Assembly (NCBI GenBank): GCA_964646435.1
Contig: CAZYEJ010000039.1
Span: forward strand, 1-20,739
DNA length: 20,739 nt
Direction: 5' to 3'
DNA from: UBA3076 sp964646435
GTDB lineage: Bacteria > Desulfobacterota > Dissulfuribacteria > Dissulfuribacterales > UBA3076
The notes beneath the pieces are model-generated. The model saw only the letters and a list, made by a program, of their open reading frames with translations, was not told where the DNA came from and did no database searches. The position numbers and the translations under genes were made by a program. Numbering within the stretch: the first letter of the stretch is position 1; every line of letters begins with the position of its first letter. Positions 15,216-20,739 of the stretch are shown piece by piece.

Positions 15216-16166
15216 ATGACAAAAAAACGCAGGTCCAAAAAAACTCCGGATAAAATTTCTACCCTGGTGCCCAAAAATGATTCCAGGAGCCTTGTCTCCC
15301 AGGGAACCCTTGAACCTCTTCAGCAATACCTTGCAGAGATCAGCCGGTATCCCCTGTTGAGTAGAGAAGAAGAGGAGACTCTCACTAAGGCCTACAGTGA
15401 AACACGAGATCCAAAGCTGGCTTCCAGGATCGTGACGGCAAACTTGAGACTGGTCGTAAAAATAGCCTTGGATTTTCAGAAATTCTGGATGCAGAATTTT
15501 TCAGATCTTGTTCAGGAGGGAAATATTGGCCTTATGCAGGCAGTAAAAAAGTTTGACCCGTATAAGGGTGTAAAATTTTCCTACTATTCTTCTTTCTGGA
15601 TAAAGGCGTATATACTAAAGTTCGTTATGGACAATTGGCGTTTAGTCAAAATCGGGACCACCCAGGTCCAGCGCAAACTTTTTTATAACCTTCGTAAAGA
15701 GAAAAGCAGGCTTCTTGCTTTAGGCTTTGAACCAGTGCCAAAACTCATCTCTGACCGCCTTAATGTCCCTGAGAAAGATGTGATTGACATGGATCAGCGC
15801 ATGGGGTCGTGGGAGCTTTCCATGGATGCCCCGATTAAGGAGGGCTCTGAAGATAAATGCCTGGATTTTTTTGCCACTGACGAGACGGCAGTTGAAGCCG
15901 GTGTTGCCAGAAAAGAGATAAGGGCTAGCCTCAAGGACCATCTTGCAGCCTTTAAGGAACAACTTCAGGGAAAGGAGCGAGTCATATTCGAGGAGCGGCT
16001 TTTAGCCGAGGAGCCCAAGACCCTTCAGCAGCTCGGAACTGTTTTCGGGGTTTCAAGAGAAAGAGTAAGACAAATAGAGGCCAAGCTAAAAAAGAAGTTG
16101 CGGATATTTCTTCAAAAAAGAATCCCGGATTTAGGTTCTTATCCAGAGGGTGTCGAAGACGCATGA
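15216..16166 (+). CDS. rpoH: RpoH-type (sigma-32) RNA polymerase sigma factor
   Basis: A sigma-70 family factor that would direct RNA polymerase to heat-shock type promoters. From the ATG at 15216, 316 residues. Region 1.2-like PLQQYLAEISRYPLLSREEE (34-53), regions 2.1-2.4 (about 66-145, with NLRLVVKIA, DLVQEGNIGLMQAVKKFDP and FSYYSSFWIKAYI), the RpoH box QRKLFYNLRK (152-161) that separates sigma-32 from other group members, and the region 4.2 helix-turn-helix TLQQLGTVFGVSRERVRQIE (269-288). A TTG at 15198 with AGGA just before it is an alternative start, six residues longer. The basic N-terminus (MTKKRRSKK) is unusual. Its TGA overlaps the ATG of the TPR gene (ATGA), so translation is coupled. 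Confidence 0.92.
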   Translation: MTKKRRSKKTPDKISTLVPKNDSRSLVSQGTLEPLQQYLAEISRYPLLSREEEETLTKAYSETRDPKLASRIVTANLRLVVKIALDFQKFWMQNFSDLVQEGNIGLMQAVKKFDPYKGVKFSYYSSFWIKAYILKFVMDNWRLVKIGTTQVQRKLFYNLRKEKSRLLALGFEPVPKLISDRLNVPEKDVIDMDQRMGSWELSMDAPIKEGSEDKCLDFFATDETAVEAGVARKEIRASLKDHLAAFKEQLQGKERVIFEERLLAEEPKTLQQLGTVFGVSRERVRQIEAKLKKKLRIFLQKRIPDLGSYPEGVEDA

Positions 16167-17881
16167 TTACAAGTCCTTTTCGTTTTTGGATCAAACTTTT
16201 TTTCATTTTAGTCATTGTTCTGATGGTATCAGGCTCCAATGCCATGGCCAGGATGAATCCTTCCCGTGGCGAGGCCTATGCCTATTATCTCCAGGCAATT
16301 ATGGAAAAATCTTTGGGCAGGCTTTCAGATGCTTCGAGTTGCCTGAAAAATGCCCTGGCCCATGATCCGGAATCCATAGCCATACTGAAGGATTTGGCCA
16401 AATTAGCAGCCAGCATAGGTAACGTGCAGGAGGCTGAGCAATGGGCTGAACAGGCCATTGCCCTTGAAACCGACAACCTGGATATGAAGATTGTGCTTGC
16501 CGGAATTTATGCCAATGAAAATCGCGTGGCCGAAGCCTTAGAACTCCTGGAGGATGTACTAAGTGATGAACCTAATAACCAGGAAGCACTGTTTTTGACC
16601 GGGACTATTTACGCTAAGGCTAAGCAGTATCCAAAGGCGATTGAGATCATGGAAAGGGCTGCCATGCAGGAGGGAAGGCAATCTTTCATGGCACATTATT
16701 ATCTGGGAAGGATATGTCGAGATGCCGGTGATCTTTCAAAGGCCGAGGAACATCTCAACGAGGCATTAAGGCTGAATCCACACCTGATAATGGTGTATCT
16801 GGATCTGGCTGATGTCTACAAAAAGCAAGGGAAGATAGATAAATCCATTGATTCCTGCAGGGCACTGTTAGCTCAAAAGCCTAATAACCTTGAGGCACGA
16901 GAGCGGCTTTTGATGCTATTAATTGAAGAAAAACGGGTAGATGAGGTAATTTCAGAGTTTGGTCGGCTCAAGCAGTCAGCACAAAACTACCCTGCAGTTG
17001 GATTTCATGTTGCGATATTGTGTCTTCAGCATAAAAAGTATGATGATGCATTATCTATTCTTAAGGAGATGGCTCATACTTACCCTGATCAGGGTCAAAT
17101 TCTTTACTATATGGCAATTACCTATGAGCAGAAAGGCGATCCTGATGCTGCCATAGAGATGCTCGAATCCATCCACATTGACGATGAATTTGCCGTGGAA
17201 GCGAGGGTCCATTTGGCATACCTGCTTAAAGAAAAGGGACAACTCGATCAGGCATTGAATCTTATTGAAAAAAGCCTAAAAGACCGCCCCAATACGAAAC
17301 AATGGGTGCTCACTCTTGCAAATCTCTACGATGCGGCAAACAGGCCGCATGATTCCAAGGAAATTCTTCGCAAAGCCCTGGATACAACCCCTGACGACAA
17401 GGAGTTGTTATTCCATCTTGCAATGGTCTTGGACAAGCTGGGGCAGAGAGACCAGGCCATAGAGTGTGCCAAGAAGGCCATTGAAAAAGCCGGAGACTAC
17501 GTTGAAGCCCTTAATTTCCTGGGGTATACCTATGCTGAAGAGGGGATTAACCTTGACGATGCCGAGCTTTTGATAAAAAAGGCACTTTCTATACAGCCGG
17601 ATGATGGGTATGTAATAGATAGTCTGGGGTGGGTATACTTCAAGAAAGGCAAGAATGATCAGGCCATTTTCTATCTCGAAAAGGCGCAGGATTTAGTTCC
17701 TGACGATTCTGTTATAGCAGAACACCTTGGCGATGCATATATGGCCAAGGGGACTTTCGATAAGGCATTACAGGCCTATCAGAAGGCCCTTAAACTGGTG
17801 AAGGAGTCAAAGGACAAACCAAAATTGAGGAAAAAAATACAGAATGCTCAAAAAACACTTTCTGACATGGTGGACAGTTAA
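16163..17881 (+). CDS. Exported tetratricopeptide repeat protein
   Basis: A protein-protein interaction scaffold of 572 residues. It begins with a signal peptide (hydrophobic LFFILVIVLMV after RFWIK, likely cut after SGSNA or AMA, about residue 26-28), so it acts in the periplasm or as a membrane-attached protein. The rest, about 37-560, is a run of 34-residue TPR units, roughly fourteen to sixteen, with typical small residues and prolines at unit ends (e.g. EALFLTGTIYAKAKQYPKAIEIMERA). The C-terminal KESKDKPKLRKKIQNAQKTL is charged and helical. No enzymatic domain is seen and no specific family can be named. It starts inside the sigma factor stop codon (ATGA), which suggests linked expression, but any shared role is inference. 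Confidence 0.93.
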   Translation: MITSPFRFWIKLFFILVIVLMVSGSNAMARMNPSRGEAYAYYLQAIMEKSLGRLSDASSCLKNALAHDPESIAILKDLAKLAASIGNVQEAEQWAEQAIALETDNLDMKIVLAGIYANENRVAEALELLEDVLSDEPNNQEALFLTGTIYAKAKQYPKAIEIMERAAMQEGRQSFMAHYYLGRICRDAGDLSKAEEHLNEALRLNPHLIMVYLDLADVYKKQGKIDKSIDSCRALLAQKPNNLEARERLLMLLIEEKRVDEVISEFGRLKQSAQNYPAVGFHVAILCLQHKKYDDALSILKEMAHTYPDQGQILYYMAITYEQKGDPDAAIEMLESIHIDDEFAVEARVHLAYLLKEKGQLDQALNLIEKSLKDRPNTKQWVLTLANLYDAANRPHDSKEILRKALDTTPDDKELLFHLAMVLDKLGQRDQAIECAKKAIEKAGDYVEALNFLGYTYAEEGINLDDAELLIKKALSIQPDDGYVIDSLGWVYFKKGKNDQAIFYLEKAQDLVPDDSVIAEHLGDAYMAKGTFDKALQAYQKALKLVKESKDKPKLRKKIQNAQKTLSDMVDS

Positions 17882-17888
17882 GAGCCTT

Positions 17889-18035
17889 TATAGCTGCGGG
17901 CGCATTCACACATTGGGGGAGGGAATCCATAGGCACTAAGTTATTTTGTAAACGTTCACAGGTTATATTTAAAGACGTTCGATGTTCATTACTAAATTAT
18001 AGGTCCCCTAACATGTGAATGTGCCCTATAGCTGC
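17889..18035. mobile_element. MITE-like element with 9-bp flanking direct repeats
   Basis: TATAGCTGC occurs at 17889-17897 and 18027-18035 as a direct repeat. Immediately inside are terminal inverted repeats 17898-17920 and 18004-18026, 23 bp with four mismatches; the outer 13 bp are GGGCGCATTCACA and TGTGAATGTGCCC. The element proper is 129 bp (17898-18026), too short to code for a transposase. Its interior includes a TGTAAACGTTCACA dyad. The order of direct repeat, inverted repeat, interior, inverted repeat, direct repeat is that of a transposed non-autonomous element. AATGTGCCC appears again at 18036-18044, just outside, so the history may be more complex. Confidence 0.65.
17948..17961. 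repeat. Dyad motif TGTAAACGTTCACA
   Basis: A 14-bp near-perfect dyad (TGTRAACGTTYACA) that matches the cores of the 22-bp arms at 4518-4531 and 4615-4628 with one difference. The central AACGTT dyad resembles operators of LacI-family regulators, but it may simply be a dispersed repeat. Confidence 0.55.
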
Positions 18036-18080
18036 AATGTGCCCCCTTGACTTAGGTGCTATGGTTATTAAAATGTTTTT

Positions 18081-18383
18081 ATGGTAAAAGATTGTACAAA
18101 TACTTGTGTGAATTATTTTTACCGGCTGAGCGCGGTTATAATTACTGTCGGTCTCCTTTTTCTTTTTACGGCATGTCAGGATACGCAAGTCACAGGAGAA
18201 TACGATAATCCATATACTCCTGATGAAGTTAAAACAATGTTGTCCTACCATGGCGCCCTTGTCGCCAAATTTGACGGTAATCAGTGGTATTTCCTTTCCG
18301 GTGACCGCTGGATCAAGCTGGAGAATGCAGGGGCCTATAAATATGCTTTGCTTTCTTCCAGGCACAGAGCTTCAAAATTTTAG
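18081..18383 (+). CDS. Small putative lipoprotein, unknown function
   Basis: I do not recognise this 100-residue protein. A hydrophobic segment (about 16-31, LSAVIITVGLLFLFTA) leads to LFTAC with Cys32, a plausible though imperfect lipobox (Phe at -3). The mature part would be about 69 residues and contains YTPDEVKTMLSYHGALVAKF and WYFLSGDRWIKLEN, an aromatic-rich region. The start at 18081 lacks a Shine-Dalgarno; a GTG at 18108 would give a more usual signal length. It sits alone between the MITE-like element and the peptidase gene. Reading-frame length, signal features and isolation make it a likely but unproven gene. Confidence 0.55.
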   Translation: MVKDCTNTCVNYFYRLSAVIITVGLLFLFTACQDTQVTGEYDNPYTPDEVKTMLSYHGALVAKFDGNQWYFLSGDRWIKLENAGAYKYALLSSRHRASKF

Positions 18384-18407
18384 GATTATTTAAAATCCAT
18401 TTTTTCT
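18383..18407 (+). terminator. Weak terminator-like hairpin after the lipoprotein gene
   Basis: GGATT (18383-18387) pairs with AATCC (18394-18398) and is followed by ATTTTTTCTCTT. The stem is short and AT-rich, so it is at best a weak intrinsic terminator. It overlaps the last base of the lipoprotein stop codon. Confidence 0.3.
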
Positions 18408-18488
18408 CTTGCGGTCTGTTTCGCCAACCCACTTTTTTTATCTTCAGACCTGTTTGGTTCCGGTTTATCCGGGTTAGGAAATTTTTAT

Positions 18489-20288
18489 ATGGATAATGAC
18501 ACGATGAAGGAATTGGGAACAGAAGAAGTCCTTTGGGACCTTGGGGATTTATACCAAGGCATTGATGATCCCAAAGTCCATGATGATATGGAAAAATGTA
18601 AGAAAGCGGCCCTTGAGATTGCTGATAAATATTCGGGCAAGATCGCAAAACTCACCGCTGCAGAACTCTTCGCTGTCGTCAGTAAATATGAATGCTTGAC
18701 TATTATTGTGGGAAAACTCGGCGCATTTGCTCAGCTACATTTTTCAACCCATGTTAATGACCCGGAGGCCGGTGCTTTTTTGCAAAGAGTCAACGAGTTT
18801 TTCAGTATGGTGAATAAAGATGTAGTGTTTTTCGATATTGAGTGGGCAAATGTTCCCAATGACAAGGCGGATGACCTGCTCGCCGACCCCATGCTGGAGC
18901 ACTACAGGCACTATTTGCAAGCAGCCAGGCGATACAAACCTCATCTTCTCTCTCAAGCGGAAGAACAACTCATAATTGAGATCAGTCCGGTAGGTCGTTC
19001 AAGCTGGATCAACTTGTTTGAAAAAATCTTGGCAGCCCAGCGTTTTGGTAAAGAAGCCCGCACTCAGGAAGAGGTCTTGACCGATCTTTACTCCCCGGAC
19101 CGTAAGGTCAGAAAAAACGCGGCAAAGGACCTTACGGAAGGTTTGCGCAGTCAGTCAATTGTACTTACCCATACCTTTAATACGGTCCTTGGCGATAAGA
19201 TGATTGATGACAGGCTTCGGGACTATCGTAACTGGATCAGGTCCATGAACCTTGCGAATAAACTCGATGATGACACCGTTGATTCCCTGATTGCGTCCGC
19301 AACAGATCGTTACGACATAGTCCAACGCTATTATGGTTTAAAGCGGCGCTTACTCGGGTTGGAAAAACTTTTTGACTACGACAGGTATGCTCCCTTGCCT
19401 TATCTGGATCAGCGGGTTGTTGATTGGGAGAAAAGTAAAGAGATAGTGCTTGATGCCTTTGGGAAATTTTCTCCAAAGATGGCCTCAGTTGCCAATCTGT
19501 TTTTTGACAGACAATGGATACATGCTCCAGTAATACCAGGGAAGACCGGGGGGGCTTTTGCACACCCCGTGGTTCCGCAGGTCCATCCTTATGTACTTGT
19601 AAATTTCACTGGGAATCTCAGGGACGTTGAGACAGTGGCACATGAGCTTGGCCATGGTGTTCACCAGGTCCTGGCGGGTAAGCAGGGCTATTTAAACAGT
19701 CATACTCCTTTGGTTTTAGCCGAGACTGCCTCGGTTTTTTGTGAAATGCTGGTATTCAAGAATTTGATGAGGAATTTGGAAAGGCCGGAAGAAAAATTGT
19801 GGCTCGCTGCTACTAAGATTGAGTCCATCTTTGCCACTGTGTTTCGTCAAATTGCCATGAACCGGTTTGAAAATGAAGTTCACAATAAGCGGCGTTCAAA
19901 GGGAGAGCTTTCTCCGGATGAATTTTCAAATATTTGGGTTAAGACCCAGGAGGAAATGTTCGGCAACAGCGTAATACTGACCGATGACTATGGTATTTGG
20001 TGGTCTTATATAGGTCACTTTATCCATACACCAGGCTATGTATATGCCTATGCCTTTGGCGAACTCCTGGTCTTATCTCTTTACTCCATGTATGAAAAGG
20101 GAAAACTGGATTTTGTCCCGCGCTATTTGGAGCTATTGGCTGCAGGGGGAAGTGATACTCCCTATGTGTTGCTTGAGTCCTTTGGCATAGACCTCCATGA
20201 TCCTGATTTCTGGCACCAGGGTCTTAATGTAATTGATGATATGGTGAAGGAAATAGAGGAACTGGCTGTGGAAATAGATGTCGAATAG
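18489..20288 (+). CDS. M3 family oligoendopeptidase (PepF-like)
   Basis: A zinc metallopeptidase of clan MA, family M3B, that cuts short peptides in the cytoplasm; 599 residues, the usual size for PepF/oligoendopeptidase F. The zinc motif HELGH is at 385-389 (VAHELGHGVHQVLAG) with catalytic Glu386, and the third zinc ligand is probably Glu412 in VLAETASVFCEM. YAYAFGELLVLSLY and GSDTPYVLLESFGIDL near the C-terminus are conserved in the family, as is GAFAHPVVPQVHPYVLVNFTGNLRDVETVAHE before the motif (355-386). There is no signal peptide. Start ATG at 18489 has AGGA about ten bases upstream. It ends 13 bp before the convergent zinc-ribbon gene. Confidence 0.94.
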   Translation: MDNDTMKELGTEEVLWDLGDLYQGIDDPKVHDDMEKCKKAALEIADKYSGKIAKLTAAELFAVVSKYECLTIIVGKLGAFAQLHFSTHVNDPEAGAFLQRVNEFFSMVNKDVVFFDIEWANVPNDKADDLLADPMLEHYRHYLQAARRYKPHLLSQAEEQLIIEISPVGRSSWINLFEKILAAQRFGKEARTQEEVLTDLYSPDRKVRKNAAKDLTEGLRSQSIVLTHTFNTVLGDKMIDDRLRDYRNWIRSMNLANKLDDDTVDSLIASATDRYDIVQRYYGLKRRLLGLEKLFDYDRYAPLPYLDQRVVDWEKSKEIVLDAFGKFSPKMASVANLFFDRQWIHAPVIPGKTGGAFAHPVVPQVHPYVLVNFTGNLRDVETVAHELGHGVHQVLAGKQGYLNSHTPLVLAETASVFCEMLVFKNLMRNLERPEEKLWLAATKIESIFATVFRQIAMNRFENEVHNKRRSKGELSPDEFSNIWVKTQEEMFGNSVILTDDYGIWWSYIGHFIHTPGYVYAYAFGELLVLSLYSMYEKGKLDFVPRYLELLAAGGSDTPYVLLESFGIDLHDPDFWHQGLNVIDDMVKEIEELAVEIDVE

Positions 20289-20301
20289 GCTGGGGAAGTT
20301 G

Positions 20302-20529
20302 TCAAAAACTTCTTATTCGTCCACAGTCAGGGCAGATCCATATTACATTATTGCTCATGCCCCACATATTCTCTTTCAGACAGTCATCACAAATCTGAAA
20401 ACCGCAAGGGCAATTCCAGCAAAAAGGCAATTCTCTGCCGCAGACGTGGCAGCAATAATGCTTAGACCTACCCCAACGAGAGTTTTTGGAGCGGGGTCCA
20501 AGTTTTTTTTCTTTTTTGGTGTCAGACAT
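20302..20529 (-). CDS. Cysteine-rich zinc-ribbon protein, unknown function
   Basis: A 75-residue protein with ten cysteines: Cys26, 27, 30 (HYCCHVCG), Cys37, 40, 42 (FCWNCPCG), Cys47, 50 (ICDDC) and Cys66, 69 (CPDCG). The spacing suggests two or three zinc-binding knuckles or ribbons. The N-terminal 25 residues are basic (KKEKKLGPRSKNSRWGRSK), which would suit RNA or DNA binding. No named family is recognised. The cysteine pairs would not persist by chance in a shadow frame, and the frame antisense to it lacks protein-like composition, which supports a real gene. No Shine-Dalgarno precedes the ATG at 20529. It converges on the peptidase gene. Confidence 0.8.
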   Translation of the reverse strand: MSDTKKEKKLGPRSKNSRWGRSKHYCCHVCGRELPFCWNCPCGFQICDDCLKENMWGMSNNVIWICPDCGRIRSF

Positions 20530-20739
20530 TTATACTATGAAATTACTACATTATCGGGTTGCTCTTGTTTACTGCAAGGAAATCAATGAAAGACTATCAT
20601 AATATTTTAAATATACACCTTTTTTATGGTATATAAAGATATGATGAATGATTTATCCAAATTGATTACCAGAGAAATTAAAACATAAGGAACGGGAGAT
20701 AAATAAGTTGAACAAAAATTAACAGGATTTTTTGTTGTA
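20530..20739. other. AT-rich non-coding end of the window
   Basis: No protein gene is supported here. It should hold the promoter of the zinc-ribbon gene (minus strand). AACAAAAA (20711-20718) and TTTTTGTT (20729-20736) form an AT-rich inverted repeat around AACAGGA at the very end, reminiscent of the ACAGGAT palindrome at 11695. Confidence 0.5.

Noticed and set aside
20626..20688. A 20-codon reading frame starting MVYKDMMNDL
   Set aside because: Too short, no Shine-Dalgarno, AT-rich surroundings, no recognisable similarity.

Overview
The window reads as a chromosomal segment of a Gram-negative bacterium, most likely an anaerobic, possibly thermophilic member of the Desulfobacterota (former Deltaproteobacteria). 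The envelope genes (bamA, lpxD, fabZ, lolD) prove an LPS-type outer membrane. The lineage is inferred from three things: a BamA with an extra N-terminal domain before its POTRA repeats, the mix of GH57 glucanotransferase, COG0731 radical SAM and DUF134 genes, and the style of the intergenic repeats. No single marker proves it. Nearly all genes are housekeeping. I see no prophage, CRISPR array, tRNA, rRNA, transposase or defence system.

Layout. (1) 187-5425, minus strand: lolD - bamA - lpxD - fabZ, an outer-membrane biogenesis cluster. It covers lipoprotein export ATPase, beta-barrel assembly, lipid A acylation and fatty acid dehydration. The usual neighbours lolC/E and skp/ompH are not present. 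(2) 5621-7753, plus: a GH57 alpha-glucan-acting enzyme, meeting the next cluster tail to tail with a 5-bp gap. (3) 7759-11659, minus: radical SAM (COG0731) - rng - hisC - DUF134 regulator, spaced 10-18 bp apart, probably one operon. (4) 11960-12910, plus: ddl, behind a 300-bp leader with a chain of hairpins. It is convergent with der (12907-14298, minus) and their stop codons overlap. (5) 14615-17881, plus: DJ-1/PfpI protein, a sigma-32 (RpoH) type sigma factor and an exported TPR protein, the last two joined by an ATGA overlap. (6) 18081-20288, plus: a small putative lipoprotein and an M3B (PepF-type) metallopeptidase. (7) 20302-20529, minus: a cysteine-rich zinc-ribbon protein.

The coding content is ordinary; the intergenic DNA is where the window is unusual. 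A MITE-like element at 17898-18026 has 23-bp terminal inverted repeats and a 9-bp direct repeat on both sides. A second repeat family occurs at 65-182 and 14317-14518. Three intergenic elements share a core but carry different arms. A perfect 22-bp inverted repeat lies between lolD and bamA, and its dyad motif recurs inside the MITE-like element. The ddl leader is a run of consecutive stem-loops behind a plausible sigma-70 promoter. I found no convincing new multi-gene system. The repeats and the ddl leader are the best leads.
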